The position numbers and the translations under genes are program-made. A stretch of 64,000 nt of DNA from Gilliamella sp. ESL0405 (GTDB lineage Bacteria > Pseudomonadota > Gammaproteobacteria > Enterobacterales > Orbaceae), in the NCBI RefSeq assembly GCF_019469205.1, contig NZ_CP048265.1:2294001-2358000 (forward strand), read 5' to 3'. This document shows, in pieces, positions 9,011-19,014 of the stretch. Each line of letters begins with the position of its first letter. The first letter of the stretch is position 1. The notes under the pieces are model-generated. The model was not told the DNA's origin. It saw only the letters and a program-made list of their open reading frames with translations, and ran no database searches.

Positions 9011-9940
9011 TTATTTGTTGGTTTGCTCTAATAATCGCTCTTTTTCGGCGAACACTTTTGGCATATGATCTCGAATTGTTTTGGCGATAGTTTCATAACG
9101 CGCACGTAATGGAGACCCAGGTCGATAGATAAGCGCTATACTACGGGTTGGTACAGGATCGGTACAAGGAATATAACAAATATTATCCCTAATACGTTCA
9201 TTTGGTGCAGCAAGTTCAGGGAATAATGTAATACCTCTTCCTGCTGATATCATACTTCTTAAAGTTTCAAGACTGGTCGCTTTAAACTGCTTATCTTCAT
9301 CAATGCCTACTTGGAAACAATATCCCATAGCATGTTCACGTAAACAGTGGCCGTCTTCTAACATTAAAAATTTCTGACCTTTTAGCGACGAAAGTTTAAC
9401 TGTTTTTTGGTTAGCTAATTCACTGTTAGCCGGAACAGCTAAAAACATTGGCTCATCAAATAAAGGAAGTTCGATAAATTGTGATGTTTCTTTTACTTGA
9501 GCAACAATTGCACAATCGAGCTTACCGCTTTCTAATTGCGCAACAATATTGGCTGTTTGCGCTTCATGTAAATAGAGTTCTAATTGTGGAAAAGACTCAT
9601 GTAATACAGTAATTACGTGAGGTAACAAATAAGGGGCGATTGTGGGTATTAATCCAATATGCATCGGACCAGACATCTCTTCACCTTGACGACTGGCCAT
9701 TTCTTTTAATATTTGAATATTACGTAAAATTTCTTTAGCTTGTTCAACAAGCATCATTCCAGTTTGTGTAAATAATACCTTGCGACTAGTACGTTCTAAT
9801 AGCATCACGCCTAGTTCATCTTCTAGCTTTCTAATTTGACCACTTAATGTTGGTTGACTTACATTACAAGCATCAGCTGCTTTACGAAAGTGCCGAAATT
9901 CAGCTAACGAAACAAAATATTCCAAATCTCGAATATTCAT
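9011..9940 (-). CDS. oxyR: Hydrogen peroxide-sensing LysR-type regulator
   Basis: OxyR activates peroxide defence genes when two cysteines form a disulfide. The 309-residue protein has the LysR HTH at the N-terminus (MNIRDLEYFVSLAEFRHFRK, VSQPTLSGQIRKLEDELGV) and both redox cysteines at the same positions as in E. coli, C199 and C208, within LEDGHCLREHAMGYCFQ. The ATG at 9940 has GGGGA about five bases upstream. Immediately upstream is a long symmetrical sequence (9951-9988) that could be its own operator. Likely cotranscribed with fabR. Confidence 0.97.
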   Translation of the reverse strand: MNIRDLEYFVSLAEFRHFRKAADACNVSQPTLSGQIRKLEDELGVMLLERTSRKVLFTQTGMMLVEQAKEILRNIQILKEMASRQGEEMSGPMHIGLIPTIAPYLLPHVITVLHESFPQLELYLHEAQTANIVAQLESGKLDCAIVAQVKETSQFIELPLFDEPMFLAVPANSELANQKTVKLSSLKGQKFLMLEDGHCLREHAMGYCFQVGIDEDKQFKATSLETLRSMISAGRGITLFPELAAPNERIRDNICYIPCTDPVPTRSIALIYRPGSPLRARYETIAKTIRDHMPKVFAEKERLLEQTNK

Positions 9941-9950
9941 AATGTCCCCA

Positions 9951-9988
9951 ATAAGTTATCGTTAATGGTATATACTTAAGTAACTTAT
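9951..9988. promoter_or_regulatory. Candidate OxyR autoregulatory operator
   Basis: Perfect 8-base inverted arms ATAAGTTA (9951-9958) and TAACTTAT (9981-9988) span 38 bases, with a further palindrome ACTTAAGT at 9974-9981. The extent and dyad symmetry fit the long tandem footprint of an OxyR tetramer, and OxyR represses its own gene in enterobacteria. The sequence does not follow the ATAG-N7-CTAT consensus closely, so the assignment rests on position and symmetry. Confidence 0.4.
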
Positions 9989-10348
9989 ATCTAAGATTAA
10001 AGTAATAAATAACATCAAATATTTTTAAACTAAGTGAGTTTTAAAAAAATTATCAAATAAGAATACTTAGAGTATATGTGTTGTTAATTTTTAATTAGCT
10101 AGTTAAATTACAGATAAAATATATGCAATATCGATTCTGTTACCTTAAAGCCAATATGGTCAATTGTACTATATAAATTGCTATTGTTGATAATTATGTT
10201 CAAAAAATCAAATAGAATATTTAAGTGATCTAACAAAAACTGACCATTGCAACCACCGCTTAAACGGCGGTTAACAAGAAAAATGGAAAGTTAAAAGTAA
10301 TTGCGATATAATCCCGCGCTAGATTGCAATTAAGACAATTAAAATTCT
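9989..10348. other. Intergenic region between oxyR and pcnB
   Basis: About 360 bases of A/T-rich DNA without a credible open reading frame. It holds a small hairpin with arms ACCGC and GCGGT (about 10254-10271) lacking a T tract, and the pcnB promoter near 10284-10312. In E. coli the OxyS small RNA is transcribed divergently from oxyR; an equivalent here would lie in this region, but I see no clear terminator hairpin with a T run that would support one. Confidence 0.35.
10284..10312 (+). promoter_or_regulatory. Likely pcnB promoter
   Basis: A perfect -10 hexamer TATAAT at 10307-10312 is preceded after 17 bases by TGGAAA, a four-of-six match to the -35 consensus. It lies about 47 bases upstream of the ATT start of pcnB. 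Confidence 0.5.
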
Positions 10349-10358
10349 GAGGTGAACT

Positions 10359-11687
10359 ATTTTTAAACAAGTTTCTCGATTTTGTCGTAGAATTTTTCGC
10401 AATGAACAACAATCAGACTATGTTTCCATATCCCGTAAAGAACACAATATCTCTCGTAAAGACATAAGTGAAAACGCGCTAAAAGTTCTTTATCGATTAA
10501 ATAAACAAGGATATGAAGCTTATCTAGTCGGAGGTTGTATTCGAGATCTTTTATTGGGTAAAACCCCCAAAGATTTTGATATTGCAACAAACGCTACGCC
10601 AGAACAAATTCAAAAAACATTTCGTAATTGCCGATTAGTTGGTCGACGTTTTCGTCTTGCCCACATTATGTTCGGAAAAGAAATTATTGAAGTAGCGACT
10701 TTTCGTGGTGATCATGGTGCTCAAAACGAGCAAACGAATGTATCTAAACGTTCGCAATCTGGAATGTTATTAAGAGATAATGTTTACGGAACAATTGAGC
10801 AAGATGCTATCCGTCGTGATTTTACGATGAATGCGCTTTATTATAGTATTAAAGACTTCACTATACGTGATTATTGTGGCGGTTTGAACGATTTAAAAAA
10901 TGGCATAATCCGCTTAATTGGTGACCCTCAAACTCGCTACCGTGAAGATCCGGTGCGAATGCTCAGAACGATTCGTTTTGCCGCTAAACTCAACATGAAA
11001 ATTGATAAAGCGACACTTGAACCAATCGAATCACTGGCACCATTACTCAAAAATATTCCTTCAGCACGACTTTTTGATGAATCGCTAAAATTATTACAGT
11101 CTGGAAACGGTTTCAAAACCTATGGCTTATTAAAAGCGCATCATCTGTTTGAGCAGCTATTTCCGGTGATTGAGCGATTCTCAACTCAAAATCAAAATAG
11201 TTATTTAGATAAAATCATCGAACAGGTTTTAAAAAATACTGATTACCGTATAGCAAATAATCAAAGAGTGAATCCGGCCTTTTTATTTGCATCATTTTTC
11301 TGGTATCCAATTATCGAACAAGCCCAATTAACTTGCCTTGAAAGTGGCTTACAGTTTCATGACGCTTTTGCAATGGCAATCAATGATATTTTATCTGAAC
11401 AGTGTCGTATCATTGCTATACCAAGACGTTTAACAACCATTATGGGTGATATTTGGCGTTTACAATTACGGATGAAAAGGCGAGAAGGTAAACGAGCTTT
11501 CACAATTTTAGAACACCCAAAATTCAGAGCAGCTTATGACTTACTGGAAATGCGAGCTTCCATTGAGAAAGGTGAACTGCTTGATCTGGCTAAATGGTGG
11601 GATGAATTTCAACATACATCGGTTGAAAAAAGAATAACAATGGTTAAACATTTAAACAAAACAAACAAGCGAAGAGTCAAACGTTAA
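10359..11687 (+). CDS. pcnB: Poly(A) polymerase I, initiated at an ATT codon
   Basis: PcnB adds 3' poly(A) tails that promote RNA decay. The first ATG-type start in this frame that conventional calling finds is GTG/ATG-like near 10554, but that would cut off the nucleotidyltransferase motif. The frame is open from 10359, where ATT follows GAGG with a 6-base gap and encodes [17 protein letters not shown], aligning residue for residue with the start of E. coli PcnB (FTRVANFCRKVLSRE), which itself uses AUU. The resulting 442-residue protein contains [12 protein letters not shown] and the catalytic [11 protein letters not shown], the [11 protein letters not shown] segment, and a basic tail (KTNKRRVKR). 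folK, which follows pcnB in E. coli, is absent here. Confidence 0.9.
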   Translation: MFKQVSRFCRRIFRNEQQSDYVSISRKEHNISRKDISENALKVLYRLNKQGYEAYLVGGCIRDLLLGKTPKDFDIATNATPEQIQKTFRNCRLVGRRFRLAHIMFGKEIIEVATFRGDHGAQNEQTNVSKRSQSGMLLRDNVYGTIEQDAIRRDFTMNALYYSIKDFTIRDYCGGLNDLKNGIIRLIGDPQTRYREDPVRMLRTIRFAAKLNMKIDKATLEPIESLAPLLKNIPSARLFDESLKLLQSGNGFKTYGLLKAHHLFEQLFPVIERFSTQNQNSYLDKIIEQVLKNTDYRIANNQRVNPAFLFASFFWYPIIEQAQLTCLESGLQFHDAFAMAINDILSEQCRIIAIPRRLTTIMGDIWRLQLRMKRREGKRAFTILEHPKFRAAYDLLEMRASIEKGELLDLAKWWDEFQHTSVEKRITMVKHLNKTNKRRVKR

Positions 11688-11762
11688 TTTTTCATTCGCA
11701 CTTTTATAAATAACCGCTATAATATCGTAATTAAAATAATCATAAAGACATTTTAATCATTG

Positions 11763-14111
11763 ATGAAAAAACTAGCGCCTTCACTTATTGCTATAGCGGT
11801 TACATTTTCTTTATATGCTTATAACCATCCCAGCTATGCAATAGGCTTACCTAAAAATGATACCACTAACCCTAAGTGTCTAATCAATATACCTCGATTT
11901 GAAGGGGCTTTAGCCAATGGCGACATCAATTCCCTACCCGTCAATGCCGAAGCCGATCGTTTTGAAGGAATTTATCCGGATATGGCAATTTATGAGGGTG
12001 ATGTGTCTGTAATACAAGGCAATCGTACCGTCCTTGCCAATAAAGTTACCATTGATACTAAAGATAAAAATAATCGCATCGTCACCATACACGGCAATGT
12101 TACTTATCAAGATAATTTGATTAAAATGAAAGGTGAAGATGCATCAATGAATTTAAATAACAATGATGCCAATATCAAACCGAGTGAATATCATCTTGTC
12201 AATCGACTTGGACGTGGTAATGCCGATGAAGTAAAACTGGAGAAAAGCCGGTATATTATTTTAAAAAATGGCAGTTTCACCGCTTGCCCGGTAGATGATA
12301 GTAGTTGGAGTATAAGAGGAACAACAGTTATTCACGATAATCAAGAAGAGCTTTTAGAAGTTTGGAATGCAATATTTAAAGTGGGTAACATTCCAGTATT
12401 ATACTCCCCTTACCTACAATTACCGACAGGTGATAAAAGGCGTTCAGGTTTGTTGATGCCAAATTTTGGGTATGACAGTGTTGATGGCGTGGATTTTTCT
12501 TTGCCGGTATATTGGAACATTGCACCAAATTACGATGCGACAATTACCCCAAGATTACTACAACATCGAGGATTACAGCTACAAACTGAATTTCGCTACT
12601 TAAACGAATTAGGCTTAGGTACGTTAGCATTTGATTGGTTACAAAATGATAACCGGTATCGTCATGATAGAAAAAAACATTTAAACGGTTACAATTATGA
12701 CAATAACAGTAATCGATGGTTATTCTATTGGAAAAATGATGAGTTAATTAACTACAATTGGCGTTTTTACACAGATGTTACACGGGTAAGTGATAATAAA
12801 TATTTAACCGACTTAAACTCTCGTTATGCTTCGCAAACGGCTGGATATTTAACACAATTTTATAAAGTTGGTTACAATGATGAAAATTGGGATATCGCCT
12901 TAGGTTATCGACACTTCCAATCATTTTATACTGGCGCCATGCTGTATCAAACTGAGCCTCAGTTAGATATCAATTACTATAATTATGATTTTGGACCATT
13001 TAAATTTAAAACTTTTTCTCAAATTTCGCATTTTATCAGTTCAGAAAAAGGCCTTCCAAAAGCTTGGCGGGTACATTTGGAACCAACCTTAAATTATACT
13101 TATACAAATTCCTGGACAACCTTATCGACGGAAGCCGGTTTTATGGCTACGCACTATAATCAGGATAATATCAAAAAATTCCATGAATTAGATAAAACGG
13201 TAAACCGATTTTTACCTAAATTTAGTATTGACGGTAAAGTGGTTTTCGAACGTGATACCCACATCAATGGCTACACTCAGACATTAGAACCTAGGGTGAA
13301 ATATATTTACATCCCTTACCGGGATCAATCGAATATAGAAATCTATGATTCTACATTGCTACAATCAGATTATATTGGGCTGTTTAGAGATCTACCGTAT
13401 AGTGGTTTAGATCGCATTGCTTCAACGAATAAAATAGCCGCTGGTATTACAACTCGCCTATACGATAGCAATAAAGTCGAGAAATTCAATTTGTCAATCG
13501 GGCAAATCAACTATTTCTCTAAATCAAAATCAACGGCGAATAACTCCGAATTAGATAAAAATTCAGATACAGGTAGCATTACTTGGGCTGCTGATAATTT
13601 TTGGCGTATATCTGATGACATTATCTTCCGAAGTGGTATCCAATACGATACTCGGATTAATACCGTTTCTTTAGCTAATACCGCATTAGAATATCGCCCG
13701 ACTGGCAACAAATTATTACAATTGTCCTATCGCTATGCTAATCATAAATATATTAACACCGTTGATTATCGACCATTAGACAAACGCTATAAACAAGATA
13801 TTTCACAAGCGGGAATTACTGTTGCTTGGCCTATTTCTGATACGCTTAGTGCAGTAGGTACCTATTATCACGACGTCAAATTAGGGCAAATGGCTGATAG
13901 TTCAGTTGGCTTGCATTACAGTGATTGTTGTTGGGGTGTGTCTGTGCAATATGGTAGAAAATTAACCGATTGGAATACTATTTCAAATGAAAGTAAATTT
14001 AAAAATAAACTTTCAATCAATTTTGAATTACGGGGCTTAGGATCGAATCGTGATGCCCAAGCAAAAATGCTCAATTTTGGTAAATTACCCTATAACACCA
14101 TTTTTGAATAA
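11763..14111 (+). CDS. lptD: LPS-assembly outer membrane protein LptD
   Basis: LptD, with the lipoprotein LptE, inserts lipopolysaccharide into the outer leaflet of the outer membrane. The protein has 782 residues (E. coli 784). It has a signal peptide, an N-terminal OstA beta-jellyroll (FEGIYPDMAIYEGDVSVIQG) and a large C-terminal beta-barrel. All four cysteines needed for the two interdomain disulfides are present: one near residue 39 (NPKC), one in FTACPVDDSSW, and the adjacent pair CC near 722. A TTG at 11760 directly precedes the ATG at 11763; the ATG is preferred. First gene of an lptD-surA-rsmA-apaH cluster whose order matches E. coli apart from missing genes. Confidence 0.97.
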   Translation: MKKLAPSLIAIAVTFSLYAYNHPSYAIGLPKNDTTNPKCLINIPRFEGALANGDINSLPVNAEADRFEGIYPDMAIYEGDVSVIQGNRTVLANKVTIDTKDKNNRIVTIHGNVTYQDNLIKMKGEDASMNLNNNDANIKPSEYHLVNRLGRGNADEVKLEKSRYIILKNGSFTACPVDDSSWSIRGTTVIHDNQEELLEVWNAIFKVGNIPVLYSPYLQLPTGDKRRSGLLMPNFGYDSVDGVDFSLPVYWNIAPNYDATITPRLLQHRGLQLQTEFRYLNELGLGTLAFDWLQNDNRYRHDRKKHLNGYNYDNNSNRWLFYWKNDELINYNWRFYTDVTRVSDNKYLTDLNSRYASQTAGYLTQFYKVGYNDENWDIALGYRHFQSFYTGAMLYQTEPQLDINYYNYDFGPFKFKTFSQISHFISSEKGLPKAWRVHLEPTLNYTYTNSWTTLSTEAGFMATHYNQDNIKKFHELDKTVNRFLPKFSIDGKVVFERDTHINGYTQTLEPRVKYIYIPYRDQSNIEIYDSTLLQSDYIGLFRDLPYSGLDRIASTNKIAAGITTRLYDSNKVEKFNLSIGQINYFSKSKSTANNSELDKNSDTGSITWAADNFWRISDDIIFRSGIQYDTRINTVSLANTALEYRPTGNKLLQLSYRYANHKYINTVDYRPLDKRYKQDISQAGITVAWPISDTLSAVGTYYHDVKLGQMADSSVGLHYSDCCWGVSVQYGRKLTDWNTISNESKFKNKLSINFELRGLGSNRDAQAKMLNFGKLPYNTIFE

Positions 14112-14199
14112 AATATAATAATAATAACTTTCTATTACATTTAATGTACATTTAATACAGCCAGTTTGATGCTGTAATAACACAATGAGTTGATCAAAT

Positions 14200-15513
14200 A
14201 TGAAATTATTAAAACTTTTTATTGCTTTAAACTTAAGTGTAAGTATAGGACTTATTACACCTTTATCAGCGACTGCGGCGCCTAGAGTTGTCGAACAAGT
14301 TGCGGCAGTTGTTAATAATAACGTTATTTTAGAAAGTGACGTTAATGACATGCTCAAAACGATTAAAGCAAGCACCGATCCCAGTAATCTACCTAATGAT
14401 AAAGTGCTTAGACAACAAATTATCGATCGATTAATTACTGAAAATTTAATTTTGCAAAAAGCGGCAAAAGCTAAAATCACAATTAGTGATGAAGATGTAA
14501 CTAACGCTATTGGTAGAATCGCTGCCGAAAACGGTATGACCATTGATGAGCTAAGAAGTAGACTATCAACAATGGGGATTAGTTATGCTAACTACCGTGA
14601 ACGTATTCATAAAGATATGTTGATTGAACAAGCTCGCATGAATGAAGTGAGACCAAGAATCAAAGTATCTGAAAAAGAAGTTGAAAATTTAACTAAGACA
14701 ATTGCAAAACAACCAACCAATAATATTGATGTCAAAATCAGCCATATTTTGATTTCAATCCCGGAAAAAGCAACTAAACAACAAGTTGATAATGCAACTA
14801 GCAAAGCCAGAGATATTATTAACCGTGCGAAAAAAGGGGAAAATTTTGCTAAACTTGCAACTTCTTTTTCAAATGATGATCTCGCTTTAAAAGGTGGCTC
14901 CATGGGCTGGAATAAACTGAGTGAGTTACCAACTATTTTTGAAGAGCGACTTTTGCGTGCACCTAAAGGAAGTGTTATTGGACCAATTCGTTCAGGTGTT
15001 GGCTTACATATCATAAAAGTTGATGATTCCCGAACTGAAGCACCGAAAAAAATTACACTCCAAGAAGTTAATGCTCGCCACATTCTAATCAAAACAAATG
15101 TATTAGTGACTGACCAAGTTGCAAAACAAAAATTAACTGATATTCGAAAAGCGATTACCAGCAAAGCCACAACATTTGCAGCCGCTGCTAAAGCAAACTC
15201 AGACGATCCCGGTTCAAAAGATAAAGGTGGAGAATTAGGTTGGAGCAGACCCGAAATGTACGACCCAGGATTTAGAAATGGCTTAATGCAACTGAAAAAA
15301 GGTGAAATCAGCCAACCAGTGAAATCGTCTTATGGCTGGCATTTAATTCAGCTAATCGATTCAAGACAAACTGACGGCACGGAATTAGTTCAAAAAGATC
15401 AAGCATACCGACTTATTTTTAATCGTAAATTTGCTGAAGAAGCGCAAGTGTGGATTCAAGAAATAAAAGGCGATGCATATATTAAAATTACAGGTGAAAA
15501 CAAAAATGAATAA
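14200..15513 (+). CDS. surA: Periplasmic chaperone and peptidyl-prolyl isomerase SurA
   Basis: SurA escorts unfolded outer membrane proteins, LptD among them, to the Bam complex. The 437-residue protein has a signal peptide ending at ATAA before [20 protein letters not shown], the SurA N-terminal chaperone domain, and two parvulin domains ([12 protein letters not shown] near 185 and [13 protein letters not shown] near 290, each with the GGxLGW-type motif: KGGSMGW and KGGELGW). It sits 88 bases after lptD. Its last codons overlap the rsmA start by eight bases, so rsmA follows directly; in E. coli pdxA lies between. Confidence 0.97.
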   Translation: MKLLKLFIALNLSVSIGLITPLSATAAPRVVEQVAAVVNNNVILESDVNDMLKTIKASTDPSNLPNDKVLRQQIIDRLITENLILQKAAKAKITISDEDVTNAIGRIAAENGMTIDELRSRLSTMGISYANYRERIHKDMLIEQARMNEVRPRIKVSEKEVENLTKTIAKQPTNNIDVKISHILISIPEKATKQQVDNATSKARDIINRAKKGENFAKLATSFSNDDLALKGGSMGWNKLSELPTIFEERLLRAPKGSVIGPIRSGVGLHIIKVDDSRTEAPKKITLQEVNARHILIKTNVLVTDQVAKQKLTDIRKAITSKATTFAAAAKANSDDPGSKDKGGELGWSRPEMYDPGFRNGLMQLKKGEISQPVKSSYGWHLIQLIDSRQTDGTELVQKDQAYRLIFNRKFAEEAQVWIQEIKGDAYIKITGENKNE

Positions 15514-16303
15514 CCGTGTTCACCAAGGACATTTTGCCCGTAAACGTTTCGGGCAAAATTTTTTACATGATGACTACATTATCGAAAGTATTGTTGCAGC
15601 AATTCAGCCTAAACCAGACCAAGCGCTTGTTGAGATAGGCCCCGGCCTTGCAGCCTTAACCATTCCGGTAAGTAAACATGTTGATCATCTTACCGTCGTT
15701 GAGATTGACCGCGATTTAGCGAGTCGATTAATTGAAAACCCATTTTTGAAAGATAAAGTCACTGTCATTGAACAAGATGCTTTAACATTTGATTTCAATC
15801 AACTTTCTGAGCAATTAGGAAAACCGTTACGGGTTTTTGGTAATTTACCTTATAACATATCAACCCCGTTAATGTTTCATCTGTTTGAATTTGCCAATAC
15901 CATTACAGATATGCATTTTATGTTACAAAAAGAAGTTGTCACTCGATTAGTGGCCGCTCCAAATAGTAAAGATTACGGCAGGCTTAGTGTCATGGCTCAA
16001 TACTATTGTCAGATTATTCCTGTGCTTGAAGTGCCACCGACATCATTTAAACCAGCTCCTAAAGTAGATTCAGCTGTTGTTAAACTTATACCATACCAAC
16101 AAAAGCCTTATCCTGTTAATGATGTAAAAATACTTTCACGTGTTACCACAGAAGCATTTAATCAACGCCGTAAAACAATTCGAAACAGCTTAAGCAATAT
16201 GTTTACTGCTGAACAATTAGTTCAATTAAATATCGATCCTAATTTACGTGCTGAAAACTTAACAGTCGAGCAGTACTGCCAACTGGCAAACGCATGGAAA
16301 TAG
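15506..16303 (+). CDS. rsmA: 16S rRNA dimethyladenosine transferase
   Basis: RsmA (KsgA) dimethylates two adjacent adenosines near the 3' end of 16S rRNA, a late step in 30S maturation. From the ATG at 15506 the protein starts [20 protein letters not shown], as in E. coli, so this start is preferred over an in-frame upstream codon at 15473. SAM-binding [10 protein letters not shown] and the catalytic NLPYNIS motif are intact. The length is 265 residues. The ATG lies within the last codons of surA, so translation is probably coupled. Confidence 0.97.
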   Translation: MNNRVHQGHFARKRFGQNFLHDDYIIESIVAAIQPKPDQALVEIGPGLAALTIPVSKHVDHLTVVEIDRDLASRLIENPFLKDKVTVIEQDALTFDFNQLSEQLGKPLRVFGNLPYNISTPLMFHLFEFANTITDMHFMLQKEVVTRLVAAPNSKDYGRLSVMAQYYCQIIPVLEVPPTSFKPAPKVDSAVVKLIPYQQKPYPVNDVKILSRVTTEAFNQRRKTIRNSLSNMFTAEQLVQLNIDPNLRAENLTVEQYCQLANAWK

Positions 16304-16307
16304 TGTT

Positions 16308-17126
16308 ATGGCAAACCTACTTATCGGAGATATTCATGGTTGCTATGATGAGTTTATGCGCTTACTTGAAAAAGCTAAATTCTCATCATCTGATACATTG
16401 TGGCTTACTGGCGATCTTGTCGCCAGGGGTCCAAAATCATTACAAGTGCTTAGATTTGTAAAAGAAAATATCAATCAAATCAGATTAGTATTAGGCAATC
16501 ACGACCTTCATTTGCTCTCGATTTATGCCCGTGTTACGCCGCCCAAAAAGAAAGATAATCTTGAAGAAATTATTCAAGCACCGGATTATGATGAATTGAT
16601 GAATTGGCTGCGTAAGCAACCTCTTGTTCAAATAGATGATGAATTAAAATTGATTATGACCCATGCGGGGATCTCCCCACAATGGGACTTGCCAACCCTA
16701 AAAAAATGTGCGCATGACTTACATGTGATGCTGGCCAGTGATTCTTACCCGCTCTTTCTTGATAAAATGTATGGTAATTTCCCTGATGAATGGTCACCCC
16801 AATTACAAGGTTTAGACCGTTTACGTTATATCGCCAATGCATTAACTCGTATGCGTTTTTGCTATGAAGACGGCAGGCTGGATTTTTATTATAAAAAACC
16901 ACCCGATCAAGTCCCTACAAAACTTAAACCTTGGTTTTTACTACCAAGTAAGATCCCGGCAGAATATAGTGTCGCTTTTGGTCATTGGGCAGCGTTAAAT
17001 GGAAAAGGTACCCCGGAAAATATTTATGCCCTTGATACAGGATGTTGCTGGGGAGGAAAGTTGACATGCTTAAGATTTGAAGACAAAAAATATTTTAAAA
17101 AACGAAATAATGCGGCTAAAAATTAG
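16308..17126 (+). CDS. apaH: Diadenosine tetraphosphatase, symmetrical
   Basis: ApaH hydrolyses Ap4A to two ADP and removes nucleoside-tetraphosphate RNA caps. The metallophosphoesterase metal ligands are visible in order: [10 protein letters not shown] near the N-terminus, [16 protein letters not shown], and a later [10 protein letters not shown]. The 272-residue length matches E. coli ApaH (280). It starts four bases after the rsmA stop. apaG, which separates the two genes in E. coli, is missing. Confidence 0.96.
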   Translation: MANLLIGDIHGCYDEFMRLLEKAKFSSSDTLWLTGDLVARGPKSLQVLRFVKENINQIRLVLGNHDLHLLSIYARVTPPKKKDNLEEIIQAPDYDELMNWLRKQPLVQIDDELKLIMTHAGISPQWDLPTLKKCAHDLHVMLASDSYPLFLDKMYGNFPDEWSPQLQGLDRLRYIANALTRMRFCYEDGRLDFYYKKPPDQVPTKLKPWFLLPSKIPAEYSVAFGHWAALNGKGTPENIYALDTGCCWGGKLTCLRFEDKKYFKKRNNAAKN

Positions 17127-17155
17127 AAAATCAAAACTTATAAGGACTATTTATT

Positions 17156-18973
17156 ATGTCTGTACTTAACGTTATAAAATCAATTTGGAAAATCATTAAT
17201 CTGATAAGAGAAATATTTCTCAATCTAATATTCTTAATCATTATTATTTTAATTTTCAGCGTCATTGCATTAATTAAAGAAGCACAAACTGAAGAGATTA
17301 CTCCGCAACAAGGCGCTTTACTTGTCGATCTTGAAGGGGTAATTGTTGATAATACATTCTATAGCGATGAAATTTACGCCTTACAAAACAAAATTTATGG
17401 CAAAAAGGTGAATACGTCTCGCGAAAATAGTTTATTTGAATTAACCGAAAAAATAGCACAAGCAACAACTGACCCCAACATTGACAGTATAATTCTTAAA
17501 CTGGATAATTTTGTGGGGACTGACATGAGTTCGCTTCAATATATTGGAAAATATTTATCCAAATTTAAAGCAGCTAACAAACCTATCTACGCTATTGGTT
17601 CTAACTTTAATCAGAGTCAATATTATTTAGCAAGTTATGCTGACAAAATCTATTTAACCCCTCTAGGGGCGGTGAATGTATATGGTTTATCCGCTAACAA
17701 TTTATACTATAAAACGTTACTGGATAATTTAAAGGTTAACACTCATGTTTTCCGTGTTGGTACCTATAAATCAGCAATAGAACCATTTATTCGTAATGAT
17801 ATGTCGGATGAAGCAAAAAGCAATACCAGCCGTTGGCTTAATTTAATGTGGGATAACTACCTAGCTGATATCTCAACATTAAGAAAAAAAGCGGCTTCAC
17901 AATTAGTGCCTGAGCCTGATGTTATGTTGTCGCAAATAAAAGCAGCTGGTGGCAGTATGACTAATTATGCTTTATCTAATGGCTTAATCGATAACATTGC
18001 AAGTTATTACGAGTTTGAGGGTGAAGTCGATAGCCAAGACACAGTAAGCATTTATGATTATAAACTTAAAAACAATCAACAACAGACAGCTAAAAAACCA
18101 CGAATAGCCGTTGTATTTGTTAATGGTACGATTACTGATAGTGGCAATAGTAGTGGTGTTGCAGGTAGTCAAGATATTGTTGAACAACTCAGATATATTC
18201 GTCAAGATTTGAATAAAAACAACATACAAGCTGTCATTTTACGAGTAAATAGTCCGGGCGGTAGTGTCGATGCGTCAGAAGCGATTCGTAGTGAACTCGA
18301 AGCATTACAGGATTATGAAATTCCTATCGTTGTTTCAATGGGTGGCATGGCTGCTTCCGGAGGGTATTGGATCTCTACAGCGTCGAATTACATTGTCGCA
18401 AGCCCAAATACGATTACCGGCTCTATTGGTATTTTTGGTATTATCCCAACATTTGAAAACTCGTTATCACATATTGGTGTTTACAGCGACGGGGTATCAA
18501 CATCACCTTTAGCTAACCAAAATATGGCTCAAAATCTTCCTGATGAATTAAATCAACTTATGCAACTCAATATCGATAATGGCTATAACTCATTTATTTC
18601 TTTGGTTGCTAAAGCACGAAATATGACAACCGAACAAGTCGATAAAATTGCTCAAGGACAAGTTTGGTTAGGTGTTGAAGCCAGCAAAAATGGACTAGTT
18701 GATAAATTAGGTGATTTTGATGATGCCGTTGAAATGGCAGCTACATTGGCGAATTTAACCGATTATGAAATAGATTGGCAAAAACCGGAAGGGAGCTGGT
18801 TTAGTGATTTCTATACAGGCTTAATAGCAATGTTACCTAAATCGACAGCAGAAGTAGTATTTGAACAATTGCCACAAGCTAAACAGCTACGAGAACAAAT
18901 TTCTTTATGGGATAAGTTCCACGATACTCAAAACCGTTATATTTATTGTTTAAATTGTGCCGATGTGCGCTAA
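17156..18973 (+). CDS. sppA: Signal peptide peptidase SppA, 67-kDa type
   Basis: SppA is a membrane-anchored serine protease that degrades cleaved signal peptides. The 605-residue protein (E. coli 618) has one N-terminal membrane helix (about residues 20-42) and the tandem-domain layout of the long form. The general-base lysine is K205 in VGTYKSAIEPFIRNDM and the nucleophile is S401 in GGMAASGGYWIST. It starts 29 bases after apaH, with AAGGA upstream, and may be read through from that operon. It ends at a strong hairpin shared with the convergent lapC-like gene. Confidence 0.95.
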   Translation: MSVLNVIKSIWKIINLIREIFLNLIFLIIIILIFSVIALIKEAQTEEITPQQGALLVDLEGVIVDNTFYSDEIYALQNKIYGKKVNTSRENSLFELTEKIAQATTDPNIDSIILKLDNFVGTDMSSLQYIGKYLSKFKAANKPIYAIGSNFNQSQYYLASYADKIYLTPLGAVNVYGLSANNLYYKTLLDNLKVNTHVFRVGTYKSAIEPFIRNDMSDEAKSNTSRWLNLMWDNYLADISTLRKKAASQLVPEPDVMLSQIKAAGGSMTNYALSNGLIDNIASYYEFEGEVDSQDTVSIYDYKLKNNQQQTAKKPRIAVVFVNGTITDSGNSSGVAGSQDIVEQLRYIRQDLNKNNIQAVILRVNSPGGSVDASEAIRSELEALQDYEIPIVVSMGGMAASGGYWISTASNYIVASPNTITGSIGIFGIIPTFENSLSHIGVYSDGVSTSPLANQNMAQNLPDELNQLMQLNIDNGYNSFISLVAKARNMTTEQVDKIAQGQVWLGVEASKNGLVDKLGDFDDAVEMAATLANLTDYEIDWQKPEGSWFSDFYTGLIAMLPKSTAEVVFEQLPQAKQLREQISLWDKFHDTQNRYIYCLNCADVR

Positions 18974-18983
18974 TGGTTGTTTG

Positions 18984-19014
18984 AATATATCCACCCCTAT
19001 TGGGTGGATATATT
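18984..19014. terminator. Hairpin terminator after sppA
   Basis: A perfect 13-base-pair stem (AATATATCCACCC with GGGTGGATATATT) closes a 5-base loop, 10 bases after the sppA stop. It overlaps the last codon of the convergent gene. Its TATCCACC/GGTGGATA core recurs after priA at 25421. Confidence 0.75.

Noticed and set aside
14607-15170. Long opposite-strand open frame of 187 codons inside surA
   Set aside because: It lies entirely within the confidently identified surA, has low-quality composition (many Ser, Ile and Leu in shadow pattern) and no ribosome binding site; it is a shadow of the AT-rich coding strand.
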